Translations under genes and position numbers: made by a program
Shown: positions 37,537 to 45,937 of the stretch, one piece after another
How positions within the stretch are numbered: the first letter of the stretch is position 1
How the letters are laid out: every line of letters starts with the position of its first letter
DNA from: Eubacteriales bacterium
GTDB lineage: Bacteria; Bacillota; Clostridia; Oscillospirales; Oscillospiraceae
Direction: 5' to 3'
Length of the DNA: 64,000 bases
Assembly: GCA_030536515.1 (NCBI GenBank)
Contig: JAUNPV010000002.1
Span: 186,001 to 250,000, forward strand
The notes under the pieces: generated by a model
Databases searched by the model: none
What the model saw: the letters and a program-made list of their open reading frames with translations, nothing else
What the model was told of the DNA's origin: nothing

Positions 37537-38793
37537 TTATGCACTATGCCAGGTTTCCGGAAGCGCCGCCCCAGATGATACGCTGCCCAGCCGCTGCTGT
37601 ACCTGGGCGGCGGTGGGCATGGCGGGGATGGCGCCTGGGCGCTCCACGCAGAGGCTGGCCACGGCGTTTGCGTAGCGGGCGTAGTCCGCCGCCTCGTCCA
37701 GAGAAAGCTCCTGGGGGCATTTGCCGGACCGGCTGAGCCTGGTCAGAAAGCCGCCCCAGAAGGAGTCCCCGGCGCCGTTGGTGTCCACTGCCCTGCCGGG
37801 GAAGCCGGGAACCCGCCTGCCTCCGTCCTTGCAGTAAACATAGGCCCCCGCCTCCCCCAGGGTCACCGCCAACACCTTGACGCCCTGGCGGAACAGCTCT
37901 GCCGCCGCTGCCTCCGGCGAAGCGCAGTCTGTCAGCAGCGCTGTCTCCTCGTCGGACAGCTTCATCACATCCACGTAGGGAATGAGGCTTCGCATCTGCT
38001 GTCTGGCCTGGTCCCGGCTGGGCCAGAGGGAGGCCCGGTAGTTGGGGTCGTAGGAGACAATGCTGCCTCTGGCCCTCGCCCGCTTCACGGCGTACACGGT
38101 GGTGTCCCGGCTGGGCTGGTCCGTCAGGGACAGGGAGCCCACGTGGAAAATATTGGTGCAATCCAGAATGTCCACGTCCAGCTCCTCCTTCTGCATCTGG
38201 GTATCGGCCCCGGGCTTTCGGGCGAAGGAGAAGGTCCGCTCCCCGGAGGGAGCAACGTCCACAAAGGCCAGGGTGGTAAAATACCTTTGGTCCAGCAGCA
38301 TTCCCCGGGTGCAGACCTGCTCCCGGTCCAGCACCGAGCGCAAAAATTCCCCGTGCATATCCTGGCCGGCCTTGCCCAGGAAGGCCGTTCTGGCCCCCAG
38401 GCGGCTGGCGGCCACCGCCACATTGGCCGGTGCGCCGCCGGGGTTCCGGGCGAACAGCACCTGGCCGGCATCGCTGAGCCCCTGGCGGGTGAAGTCGATG
38501 AGGATTTCGCCGAAGACGGTGATGTCATAAATGGACCGGTGCAGCCCCTCCCCTGCCGCCAGCAGGCCCAGCTTCGCCAGCTCCTCCATTATGAACCGGC
38601 ACAGCCGGTCGTCGTCAGAATGGACGTGAAGCTGACCCGGCTCGAACCGGGGCAGGGCCAGCACCCCCAGCATGGATTTCACATCCACCGTAAACCGGCC
38701 GCAGCAAAGCTCCACGGCGCAGGGAATATTCTCCGCCAGTCCCACCAGCCGTCTTGCGTCCAGCATGGAGCTCAGCGTTACATTCACAATCAT
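37537..38793 (-). CDS. PfkB sugar kinase with N-terminal Crh-like domain
   Basis: About 418 residues, 90 longer than ordinary fructokinases. Residues 1-80 align with HPr: the Ser46 loop is retained as VDVKSMLGVLAL (Ser40), but the active His of GLHARPA is Asp (MLDARRL, Asp12), so it cannot act as a PTS phosphocarrier and resembles Crh. Residues about 88-400 form a ribokinase/PfkB kinase with NPGGAPANVAVAASRLGA and the catalytic DTNGAGDSFWGG. The start is the ATG at 38793 (GGAGGG-AATGGAA); earlier ATGs have poor spacing. It ends the operon dehydrogenase-GntP-kinase. The kinase part looks fructokinase-like, though a 2-keto-3-deoxygluconate kinase is also possible. Confidence 0.85.
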   Translation of the reverse strand: MIVNVTLSSMLDARRLVGLAENIPCAVELCCGRFTVDVKSMLGVLALPRFEPGQLHVHSDDDRLCRFIMEELAKLGLLAAGEGLHRSIYDITVFGEILIDFTRQGLSDAGQVLFARNPGGAPANVAVAASRLGARTAFLGKAGQDMHGEFLRSVLDREQVCTRGMLLDQRYFTTLAFVDVAPSGERTFSFARKPGADTQMQKEELDVDILDCTNIFHVGSLSLTDQPSRDTTVYAVKRARARGSIVSYDPNYRASLWPSRDQARQQMRSLIPYVDVMKLSDEETALLTDCASPEAAAAELFRQGVKVLAVTLGEAGAYVYCKDGGRRVPGFPGRAVDTNGAGDSFWGGFLTRLSRSGKCPQELSLDEAADYARYANAVASLCVERPGAIPAMPTAAQVQQRLGSVSSGAALPETWHSA

Positions 38794-38806
38794 TTCCATT
38801 CCCTCC

Positions 38807-40165
38807 TCATGCAAAGCAGCTGATGACGGCGGCGCAGGCCAGGCCGGTGAAGCCGATGATGGTCTCCATCACAGTCCAGGATTTCAGGGTGGTTTTTTCG
38901 TCGATTTCCAGCAGGGACCCCACCAGCCAGAAGCCGGAGTCGTTGACATGGCTGAAGGCGGTGGCACCGCCGTTGATGGCGCAGACCATGGCGGCCAGAT
39001 ACACCGGGGGCAGCTCCGCCACCGCAGGCATGGAGGCCATAATCCCGGCGGCCATGGTCATGGCCACCACCGCCGCCCCCACAGAGGTGCGAATCAGGGC
39101 GGCGATGAGGAAGGCCACCAGAATCAGCGGCAGACCGCTCTGCTCCAGAGCCGGTCCAATGAGGCTGCCCATGCCGCAGTCCTGGAGCACCCAGCGGACG
39201 ATGCCGCCGCCGGTGATGACCAGCAGAATCTGCCCCGTCGGCCGCAGGGACCGGTCCAGCACCTTTTTCAGCTGCTCGCCGGTGTACCCCTGCCTGACGC
39301 CCAGCAGATACATGGCCAGCAGCACCGCCGCCATCAGCGCCACAAAGGGCGTTCCGAAAAAGTCCAGCACCGGCCGCACCGGGTCCAGGAACGGAAGATA
39401 GTCGGCCGCCGTCCGGCACAGAATCAGCAGCAGAGGGACCAGAATGATGGCCAGCACCGTGGAGAACTTTGGCAGCTTCCGGCAGTCCTCCTCCCGAACC
39501 TCCTGGCAGCCGGAGGGCAGACCTGTGTGGATTCTGCCTCCGATGAACTTGGACCAGAGAATTCCCGCAAAAATCAGGGACAGAATGCCCACCGGCACGC
39601 CCACGGCAATCATCACGCCCAGGTCCACCCCCAGCATATTGGCAACCAGCACCGACCCGGCCGAGGGCGGGATAAAGGCAAAGCCGGTGGCAAGGCCTGC
39701 CAGCATGGGAATCACGTAGTACAAGGTGGAGCGTTTGGTTTTCTTCGCCAGGCCGAAGGCCAGGGGAATCAGAATCACCACACCGGCCTCAAAGAACACC
39801 GCCGTGCCCACCACCAGGCCGGTGATGCCCAGGGAGATGCCAGCCTTCTTTTCGCCAAAGCGGTTTATGAGGGTCTGGGCCACGGACTGTGCGCCGCCGG
39901 AGACCTCCAGAATCCCGCCGAACAGAGAGCCCAGCCCAATCAGGAGCACAATGCCCTGCAGGGTCTCGCCCGCCCCCTTCTCCACAGTGGCCATCAGCAT
40001 GGGCACCGGCATTCCGGCACCCAGACCGATGAGCAGGGCCGAAATCAGCAGGGACAGAATGGGATGGATTTTAAACTTGATAATCAGCAGAAGCAGGACG
40101 GCGATGCCTGCTGCGGCGGCAATCAGCAGCCTGACGGGGTCTGCGGCAAACATTGGCTCCATCAT
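38807..40165 (-). CDS. GntP-family gluconate/sugar-acid permease
   Basis: Proton-coupled importer of gluconate or related sugar acids (GntP/GntT family), 452 residues with about 12 hydrophobic segments. Family motifs: LLISALLIGLGAGMP, FEAGVVILIPLAFGLA and GGATAFSHVNDSGFW, which contains the conserved Asn-Asp-Ser. The ATG follows GGAGAACGGACCC. It lies 22 bp behind the dehydrogenase gene and is followed by the kinase, so the three genes probably import, oxidise and phosphorylate a sugar acid or derivative. Confidence 0.92.
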   Translation of the reverse strand: MMEPMFAADPVRLLIAAAAGIAVLLLLIIKFKIHPILSLLISALLIGLGAGMPVPMLMATVEKGAGETLQGIVLLIGLGSLFGGILEVSGGAQSVAQTLINRFGEKKAGISLGITGLVVGTAVFFEAGVVILIPLAFGLAKKTKRSTLYYVIPMLAGLATGFAFIPPSAGSVLVANMLGVDLGVMIAVGVPVGILSLIFAGILWSKFIGGRIHTGLPSGCQEVREEDCRKLPKFSTVLAIILVPLLLILCRTAADYLPFLDPVRPVLDFFGTPFVALMAAVLLAMYLLGVRQGYTGEQLKKVLDRSLRPTGQILLVITGGGIVRWVLQDCGMGSLIGPALEQSGLPLILVAFLIAALIRTSVGAAVVAMTMAAGIMASMPAVAELPPVYLAAMVCAINGGATAFSHVNDSGFWLVGSLLEIDEKTTLKSWTVMETIIGFTGLACAAVISCFA

Positions 40166-40187
40166 GGGTCCGTTCTCCTTTCAAAAC

Positions 40188-41213
40188 TTATTTATCGGGG
40201 GCGATGATGTACTTGCCCATGGCCCGCAGAGCGGGGTCGCTGAGGACGGCCTCCAGCTTGTCCAGGCCGCAAACCTCGCAGACCATGCTGCTGACATCCA
40301 GCCGGCCGGAGTCGATGAGGTCCAGAGCACGCTTCTGGGTGTAGGGGTTGATGTAGGAGGCCTTCAGCTCCAGCTCCTTCTGGAAAATCTGGAAGGGCTT
40401 GACGGAAACGGTCTCGTCGGGCTTGGTCAGGCCGAACATCATCACAACGGCCTTGGGGTCTGCAATGTCGATGGCCTGGGCAATGGTGGCCGGGCGGCCC
40501 ACGCACTCAATGACAGTGTTAATCCAGCTCATGCCGGCCTCCCGGAGGCGGGCCTTCACGTCCTCGTGGATGGGGTCGATGCACACGTCGGCCCCCAGCC
40601 TCTTGGCCACCTCCCGCTTGCTCTGCACCGGCTCCAGCAGGGCGACCTTGGCCGCACCGGCCAGTTTTGCCAGCTGCAGCATCAGCAGGCCAATCATGCC
40701 GCCGCCGATGACCACCACCTGGTGGCCGGGCCGGACCTGGCACAGGTCCATGCCATGCAGGCAGCAGGCCACAGGCTCCGTCATGGCGCCCTGCTCAAAG
40801 GTGGTGCTGCTGCCCAGCTTGTAGACCTGGCGCTCGTTGACGGCGCAGAACTCGGCAAAGCCGCCGTCCACAGTGGTGCCGTAGCCAATCATGTGCTGGC
40901 AGTAGTGGGCCACGCCCTTGCGGCAGGGGTCGCAGGTGCCGCAGTAGCAGTTGGGGTCGATGCAGACCCGGTCGCCGGGCTTGCAGTTTGTGACCTCGCT
41001 GCCCACCTGGGTCACCACGCCTGCAAACTCATGGCCCAGAATGGTAGGGGGCGTGACCTCGGCTGCGCCCTTGTCCCCCTCGTAGATGTGGACATCGGTG
41101 CCGCAGACGCCGCAGGCCTTGACCTGAATCAGAACGTCCCTGGGCCCTACCTGGGGCATGGGGTGGTCCTCCACCCGCAGGTCATGCTTGCCGTAAAATA
41201 CTGCACTTTTCAT
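40188..41213 (-). CDS. Zinc-dependent sugar/polyol dehydrogenase
   Basis: Medium-chain NAD(P)-dependent dehydrogenase of the sorbitol/threonine/idonate type, 341 residues. Catalytic zinc site: ACGVCGTDVH and GHEFAG. Structural zinc cysteines: CYCGTCDPCRKG and HYC. Rossmann glycine motif: VIGGGMIGLL. First gene of the operon; its promoter region carries an inverted repeat (41244-41279) likely bound by the divergent ROK regulator. The substrate could be idonate, gluconate-derived or a polyol. Confidence 0.93.
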   Translation of the reverse strand: MKSAVFYGKHDLRVEDHPMPQVGPRDVLIQVKACGVCGTDVHIYEGDKGAAEVTPPTILGHEFAGVVTQVGSEVTNCKPGDRVCIDPNCYCGTCDPCRKGVAHYCQHMIGYGTTVDGGFAEFCAVNERQVYKLGSSTTFEQGAMTEPVACCLHGMDLCQVRPGHQVVVIGGGMIGLLMLQLAKLAGAAKVALLEPVQSKREVAKRLGADVCIDPIHEDVKARLREAGMSWINTVIECVGRPATIAQAIDIADPKAVVMMFGLTKPDETVSVKPFQIFQKELELKASYINPYTQKRALDLIDSGRLDVSSMVCEVCGLDKLEAVLSDPALRAMGKYIIAPDK

Positions 41214-41243
41214 TTTGTTTTACCTCCGTTTTGTTTTTGTGTT

Positions 41244-41279
41244 ATACTTATGTTTAAGTTCTAACCTTAAGCTAAGTAT
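41244..41279. promoter_or_regulatory. Operator-like dyad between dehydrogenase and ROK genes
   Basis: ATACTTA-TGT-TTAAG, 7 bp, CTTAA-GC-TAAGTAT: near-perfect inverted arms overlapping a TATAAC -10 for the minus-strand operon. The ROK repressor is the obvious candidate. A second pair, ACGTTTTTGT (41316-41325) and ACAAAAACGT (41409-41418), flanks the ROK promoter. Confidence 0.6.
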
Positions 41280-41363
41280 ATACGAGAAACGCCCCCTTGT
41301 CTATTGTCAGTGTCTACGTTTTTGTGTATCCATTTTTGTATAGTTTTCACAATATCTTTCCGG

Positions 41364-41392
41364 TTGCCTTTTGTCCTCCAAGGGATTAAAAT
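41364..41392 (+). promoter_or_regulatory. Promoter of the ROK regulator gene
   Basis: TTGCCT, 17 bp, TAAAAT on the plus strand; the start codon is 45 bp downstream behind AAGGAGG. Confidence 0.6.
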
Positions 41393-41437
41393 AGGAGTAA
41401 TGTGTAAGACAAAAACGTAACAGGCAAGGAGGCCCCT

Positions 41438-42577
41438 ATGAAAGAATCCGGCATGACCACCATGACCCTGAAAAAAATCAACCGCAGCAAGGTCTATCAA
41501 TATATTTACGAGAAAAAAGCCACCTCCAAGCAGCAGATTGTCCAGGACCTGAACATGGGCCTGTCCACCGTCAGCCAGAATCTGGCGGCGCTGGAGGAGG
41601 AGGGCCTGATTCAGAGGGACGGCTTTTTCGAGTCCACCGGCGGCCGGAAGGCCAACGTGCTGCAAATCGTCCCGGATGTGAAAATCTCCATAGGAATCGG
41701 CATTTTGAAGAGCATTTTCCACATTGTGGCCGTGGATTTGTACGGGGATCTGCTCCAGGCAGACACCGTCCCCACCCCCTTCCGCAACACCGAGGACTAC
41801 TATGTCCAGCTGGCCCAGCAGATTCAGCTGTTCATCCAGCGGCACGGCTATGGCCGGGAGCAGGTCCTGGGCGTTGCCATCGCCACCCAGGGCATCATTG
41901 CGCCGGACGGCGATTCGGTGTCCTACGGGGCCATTATGGGCAACGCCGACATGAAGCTGTCGGATTTCACCGCCCATATCCCCTACCCCTGCCGGATGGA
42001 GCATGACTCCAAGGCCGCCGCCTATCTGGAGCTGTGGAACCACCGGGAGCTGGACAGCGCCGTGGTCCTCCTGCTCAACCGCAACCTGGGCGGCGCGGTC
42101 ATCACCAACCACCGGATTCATTACGGCCAGTCCATGCACAGCGGCGTGGTGGAGCATATCTGCATGGACCCCAGCGGCCCCAGGTGCTACTGCGGCCAGC
42201 GGGGGTGCCTGGAAACCTACTGCTCCGCCAACGCCCTGGAGCAGGCCGCCGGGCTTCCCATCCGGGAATTCTTCCCCCGCCTCCGGGCCGGGCAGGACCT
42301 CCGGCTGAAGGAGCTATGGGACACCTACCTGACCCATCTGGCCACCGCCGCCCGGACCCTGAACCTGATCATCGACAGCCCCATCATCCTCAGCGGCTAC
42401 CTGGCTCCCTACCTGACGGATGAGGACCTGGATACCCTGCTCAGCCGCATCAACGCCGCCACCCCCTTCCCCCTCCCCCGGGACCAGCTTCTGGTGGGCA
42501 CCCACGGCCAATACACCCCGGCCATCGGCGCCGCCCTCCACGACGTGCAGGCCTTCATCCAGACCCTTTCCAAATGA
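41438..42577 (+). CDS. ROK-family transcriptional regulator
   Basis: NagC/XylR-type regulator, 379 residues. N-terminal winged helix (about 10-70; SKQQIVQDLNMGLSTVSQNLAALEEEGL), then the two-lobed ROK fold with GIAIATQGII-type strand and the zinc motif CYCGQRGCLETYC (Cys-x-Cys-G-x-x-G-Cys). It is divergent from the dehydrogenase-GntP-kinase operon and is the only plus-strand gene in the central window. It presumably represses that operon until a pathway sugar binds. The GGGGxxN phosphate loop of true kinases is not evident, so it is a regulator only. Confidence 0.93.
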   Translation: MKESGMTTMTLKKINRSKVYQYIYEKKATSKQQIVQDLNMGLSTVSQNLAALEEEGLIQRDGFFESTGGRKANVLQIVPDVKISIGIGILKSIFHIVAVDLYGDLLQADTVPTPFRNTEDYYVQLAQQIQLFIQRHGYGREQVLGVAIATQGIIAPDGDSVSYGAIMGNADMKLSDFTAHIPYPCRMEHDSKAAAYLELWNHRELDSAVVLLLNRNLGGAVITNHRIHYGQSMHSGVVEHICMDPSGPRCYCGQRGCLETYCSANALEQAAGLPIREFFPRLRAGQDLRLKELWDTYLTHLATAARTLNLIIDSPIILSGYLAPYLTDEDLDTLLSRINAATPFPLPRDQLLVGTHGQYTPAIGAALHDVQAFIQTLSK

Positions 42578-42586
42578 ATGCAGAAG

Positions 42587-42620
42587 CACCCCCCTGGAGC
42601 CCAGCGGCTTCAGGGGGGTG
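42587..42620 (+). terminator. Hairpin terminator of ROK gene
   Basis: 15-bp stem CACCCCCCTGGAGCC / GGCTTCAGGGGGGTG with a 4-nt loop, 10 bp past the stop. The T-rich stretch comes 12 nt later, inside the AT-rich motif copy at 42631-42651. Confidence 0.7.
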
Positions 42621-42630
42621 TGGCGATAAG

Positions 42631-42651
42631 GATTTTTATTAAGAAATCGTA
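42631..42651. repeat. Short AT-rich dispersed motif (copy d)
   Basis: GATTTTTATTAAGAAATCGT plus A, the reverse complement of the copy at 20438-20458 apart from one base. It directly precedes MITE copy 3. Confidence 0.45.
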
Positions 42652-42661
42652 TTAGAAAATG

Positions 42662-42765
42662 TGCCTATCGGGTTCGCTCAGCTTGTCATTGCAAGGCAGT
42701 TTGCTTTTCTGGGGTGGCGGCCTGCGGTCAGGCCGCCCTACTTTGCTGAGTTAAGCCGATAAGCA
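42662..42765. repeat. MITE-like element, copy 3
   Basis: 104 bp with ends TGCCTATCGG and CCGATAAGCA, containing the CATTGC arm and the GGCGGCCTG / CAGGCCGCC hairpin but lacking the CCCATGTTTTCC module. ATTAGAAAAT on the left (42651-42660) and ATTATAAAAT on the right (42767-42776) form a 9/10 direct repeat, as expected of a target duplication. Confidence 0.7.
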
Positions 42766-42767
42766 CA

Positions 42768-43151
42768 TTATAAAATCTCCTTTGCCCGTTCGTTTTGCTG
42801 CAGCACCTCCAGATAGTATTTCCGGATGCCCCGGCGGCGAAGGGCCTGCTCTGCAAAGGCGTATAGACCCGAAAAAACGCCCTGGCCCCGGAACGCCGGA
42901 ATCACGCCGGTCCCCGCATCGAACGCCACCGGCTCCCCCTGGTAGAGATTGGCGGAATTGAGAATAAAGCCCACCATGGTGCCCCCCGCATAGGCGGCAA
43001 AGGACAGCTCCTTATCCACGTCGCTGGCCTCAAAAAAGCCCTGCAGGGAGTCCTCCGTAAAGTGAATGGGCATGGGATAATCCGAAAACGCCAAATTGAC
43101 GCATTCCATGATTTCCCGGTTTTCCACACCGGATAAGGCTGTAAATGCCAT
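42768..43151 (-). CDS. GNAT acetyltransferase, short C terminus
   Basis: N-acetyltransferase-fold protein of about 127 residues, with the acetyl-CoA loop VIPAFRGQGVFSGLY (R-x-x-G-Q-G) and the following helix. GNAT proteins usually carry one or two more beta strands after the LEVLQQNERAK stretch, but here the frame stops at KEIL, 3 bp before MITE copy 3. The protein is probably truncated and possibly inactive. The start is the ATG at 43151 behind GGAGGAGAAT. It follows the YgjP-type peptidase by 29 bp and is likely co-transcribed. Confidence 0.75.
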   Translation of the reverse strand: MAFTALSGVENREIMECVNLAFSDYPMPIHFTEDSLQGFFEASDVDKELSFAAYAGGTMVGFILNSANLYQGEPVAFDAGTGVIPAFRGQGVFSGLYAFAEQALRRRGIRKYYLEVLQQNERAKEIL

Positions 43152-43180
43152 ATTCTCCTCCATAATCGGTTATTTTTTTT

Positions 43181-43738
43181 CTAAACCATTCTGCGCATCA
43201 GCAGCGCGCCGTTTTCCTTGAGCCACCTGTCCCACTTCCGGTAGTCCGGGAAAACCCGCAGCACCTCGGCGTAGAACCGCTCGGAGTGGTTCATTTCCTT
43301 CCGGTGGCACAGCTCGTGGACCACCACGCTGTCCAGCACCTCTGGGGGTGCCAGCATCAGCAGGCAGTTGAAGTTCAGGTTCCCCTTGCCGGAGCAGCTG
43401 CCCCATTTGCTGCGCTGGTTGCGGATGGTAATGCGGTTATAGGTGACCCCAATTTTCGGCGCAAAATAGCGGACCCGTTCCGGAATCACCGCAAGGGCCC
43501 TGTCCGCCAGCGCCTGAAGCTCCGCCATGGTCAGCTTCGGAACATCGGCCAGCTGCTGCTTCTGCTGCTCCAGCTTTTGAAGATGGGTTTCAATCCAGCG
43601 CTGATGCTGGCGGATAAACGCCCCGATTTGCGCCTCAGAAGCCCCCCGGGGCGCACGGACAATCAGCCCATCCCCGCCAATTTCCAACCCCAGCGTCCTG
43701 CGGCTGCTGCGGATGAGCCGATAATGAACAGCATCCAT
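43181..43738 (-). CDS. YgjP/SprT-like zinc metallopeptidase (DUF45)
   Basis: M48-related metal-dependent hydrolase of the YgjP family, 185 residues, cytoplasmic. The zinc-binding HELCHRKEMNHSERFY contains HExxH and a downstream His. The preceding segment ITIRNQRSKWGSCS is the family signature. The ATG follows GGAGGAATCAG. The promoter on the minus strand has an extended -10, TGGTATAAT, at about 43790-43798. The substrate is unknown for the family. Confidence 0.88.
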   Translation of the reverse strand: MDAVHYRLIRSSRRTLGLEIGGDGLIVRAPRGASEAQIGAFIRQHQRWIETHLQKLEQQKQQLADVPKLTMAELQALADRALAVIPERVRYFAPKIGVTYNRITIRNQRSKWGSCSGKGNLNFNCLLMLAPPEVLDSVVVHELCHRKEMNHSERFYAEVLRVFPDYRKWDRWLKENGALLMRRMV

Positions 43739-43832
43739 CTGATTCCTCCCCGTTCTGTTTCATACTTATGAAGAATATTCGCTCCAATCATTATACCACA
43801 TCGCTGCTGTTTTGGCTATAGCCTAGGGTGCA

Positions 43833-43864
43833 GAAAATGCCCGCCGAATTCGGCGGGCATTTTC
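43833..43864 (-). terminator. Terminator of rhamnose operon
   Basis: Perfect 32-bp palindrome GAAAATGCCCGCCGAA and complement, 2 bp past the rhaD stop. The T run lies within the right arm. Confidence 0.85.
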
Positions 43865-43866
43865 CA

Positions 43867-44682
43867 TCAGATATTCAAAAAATCCCTTCGGTACTTCACG
43901 CCGAAGTAGTCCGCCAGCTCCTTCATTTGCTCGTCCCGGATGGTGTTGAGCCGGGGCAGGTGGGCGGTGAGCATATAGATTTGGGCGGCTTTTTCCACGG
44001 TTTCGATGAGGCCGAAGGTCTCGTCCATGGTTTTGCCGGCGCCGTAGATGCCGTGCATTCCCCAGATGACCAGGCGGAAGTTCTTCATTTTTTCGGCGGT
44101 GGCTTCACCAATGGAGTTGGTGCCGCAGAGCATCCAGGGCAGCACGCCGACCCCGTCCGGGAACACCACGATGCACTCGGTGCACATCTCCCACAGGGTG
44201 TGGGTGAATTTCTTCTCGTCCAGCTCGTGGACGTAGTTCATGGCCAGGGTGTTGGTGGGGTGGCAGTGCATCACCACCCGGTTTTCCGGGTCCACGGAGA
44301 GGCGGGCCATGTGGCTCATCATGTGGGCAGGGAATTCGGAGGTAAATTTGCCGCCGTCCCGGAAACCCCACAGCAGCTCCGCCGTGGTGCCGTCGGCGGC
44401 AATGCGGACAATGCCCAGGTTGGTTTCCGGGTCGTCCGTCACGTTCTTGAAATACTTCCCCGTGCCGGTGACGATGAAAATTTTGCCGGTGAGGGGCTTT
44501 GCGTCAAAGCCGGTGGGGATGGTGCGGATGACCCGGTTCAGGTCCAGATACTCGACCACTTCTCCCTCGTCCAGCAGGCAGCTGATGTTGCCGCCGTTGC
44601 GCTCGTCCCAGCCCAGCCGGTACATATTGGCGGTGGTTTTCTTCATTTCCTCCACAAAGGGAGCGGTAAAAATGTCTTTCAT
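43867..44682 (-). CDS. rhaD: L-rhamnulose-1-phosphate aldolase
   Basis: Class II aldolase cleaving rhamnulose-1-phosphate to dihydroxyacetone phosphate and L-lactaldehyde. 271 residues, as in E. coli. The zinc site HCHPTN and a later His in IWGMHGIYGAG are present, and WDERNGGNISCL is the family N-terminal motif. It lies 3 bp behind rhaA and is the last gene of the rhamnose operon. No lactaldehyde reductase is in the window. Confidence 0.95.
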   Translation of the reverse strand: MKDIFTAPFVEEMKKTTANMYRLGWDERNGGNISCLLDEGEVVEYLDLNRVIRTIPTGFDAKPLTGKIFIVTGTGKYFKNVTDDPETNLGIVRIAADGTTAELLWGFRDGGKFTSEFPAHMMSHMARLSVDPENRVVMHCHPTNTLAMNYVHELDEKKFTHTLWEMCTECIVVFPDGVGVLPWMLCGTNSIGEATAEKMKNFRLVIWGMHGIYGAGKTMDETFGLIETVEKAAQIYMLTAHLPRLNTIRDEQMKELADYFGVKYRRDFLNI

Positions 44683-44685
44683 GGC

Positions 44686-45936
44686 TTATCCTCTCTTGCT
44701 CAGCACGTCGGCCTCGTATTTTTTCACGTTGTCCAGCCACTGGCCGTCCCGGGGAACGCCGCAGCTGTCGCAGTAGGCATCCCACACATCCCCGAAGGGC
44801 ATGGTTTTCAGCTCCTCCTGGGCCACCAGCAGGTCGGTGAAGCTGCCGCTGTCCTGCAGCTTCTTCCAGTCCGGGGTGACAAGTGCCCAGAGCAGGGCCT
44901 TTTGCAGGTTCCGGAAGCCCACGGTCCAGGCGGCGATGCGGTTGATGGAGGCGTCAAAGTAGTCCAGGGCAATCTTCACCCGGCCCTCCAGGCCGCCGCA
45001 GCGGACGATTTCCTTGGCGATTTCCCTTGTCTCATCGTCAAACAGCACCACATGGTCCGAGTCCCAGCGGATGGGCCGGGTCACATGAAGGGCAATCTCC
45101 GGGAAGAAGGCCAGAAGCGCCGGAATCTTGTCGCTCACCACCTCGGTGGGGTGGTAGTGGCCGTTGTCCATCAGGGGAATGCACTTATTCTTATTCATGG
45201 CCGCATAGCTGAGGGCAAATTCGGCACTGCCCACGGTGTAGGCCTCCACGCCGATGCCGAAGACCTTGCTTTCCACACAGGGCTTGACCTTGGAAAAATC
45301 GTAAGGCTCGGACAGGATTTCGTCGATGGCCTCCTTATAGCGGGCTCTGGGGCCCATCCGGTCGGCGGGGATGTCCTTGAAGCCGTCGCCGGTCCAGATG
45401 TTCATAACGACAGGCTGCCCCAGCTCTTCGGCCAGATAATCGGAAATCCGGATGCAGGCCTTGCCGTGGTCAATCCAGAATTTCCGGGTTTCCTCGTTGG
45501 GGGAGCTGAGGGTCAGGGGGTCGCATTTGGGATGGGAGAAGAAGGTGGGGTTAAAATCACAGCCCAGGCCCCGGGCCTTGCAGAAATCCACCCACTTCCG
45601 AAAGTGCTTGGGTTCCAGCCTGTCCCGGTCCGCCCACTCCCCTTCCTCGAAAATGGCGTAGCTGGCGTGAAGGTTCAGCTTTTTTCTCCCGGGGCAGAGC
45701 TTCAAGACCCGGTCGATGTCCGCCATCAGCTCCTCGGGATTTCTGGCCCGGCCGGGATAGTTGCCGGTGGTCTGAATGCCGCCGGTGAGGGGGGCGTTGG
45801 GGTCCGTGTCGAACCCCCGAACGTCGTCCCCCTGCCAGCAGTGCAGGGCCACCGGGACGGTTTTCAGCCTTGCAATGGCAGTATCGGTATCGATGCCAAG
45901 GGCTGCGTACTTCTGTTTTGCTTCCGTATAGGACAT
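44686..45936 (-). CDS. rhaA: L-rhamnose isomerase
   Basis: Converts L-rhamnose to L-rhamnulose; metal-dependent TIM barrel. 416 residues against about 419 in E. coli. Recognisable segments are PVALHCWQGDDVRGF, LNLHASYAIFEEGEWADRD and DNGHYHPTEVVSDKIPALL, which supply metal-binding acidic and His residues. It is 1 bp behind rhaB and 3 bp ahead of rhaD, so it is tightly coupled. Confidence 0.97.
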   Translation of the reverse strand: MSYTEAKQKYAALGIDTDTAIARLKTVPVALHCWQGDDVRGFDTDPNAPLTGGIQTTGNYPGRARNPEELMADIDRVLKLCPGRKKLNLHASYAIFEEGEWADRDRLEPKHFRKWVDFCKARGLGCDFNPTFFSHPKCDPLTLSSPNEETRKFWIDHGKACIRISDYLAEELGQPVVMNIWTGDGFKDIPADRMGPRARYKEAIDEILSEPYDFSKVKPCVESKVFGIGVEAYTVGSAEFALSYAAMNKNKCIPLMDNGHYHPTEVVSDKIPALLAFFPEIALHVTRPIRWDSDHVVLFDDETREIAKEIVRCGGLEGRVKIALDYFDASINRIAAWTVGFRNLQKALLWALVTPDWKKLQDSGSFTDLLVAQEELKTMPFGDVWDAYCDSCGVPRDGQWLDNVKKYEADVLSKRG

Positions 45937-45937
45937 T

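Noticed and set aside
41267-42157. Minus-strand open frame opposite the ROK regulator
   Set aside because: It is antisense to a complete ROK protein and has no family motif.
42768-42776. Clean truncation of the GNAT gene by MITE insertion
   Set aside because: The putative target duplication on the far side of the element also contains an in-frame stop, so the element alone cannot be blamed.
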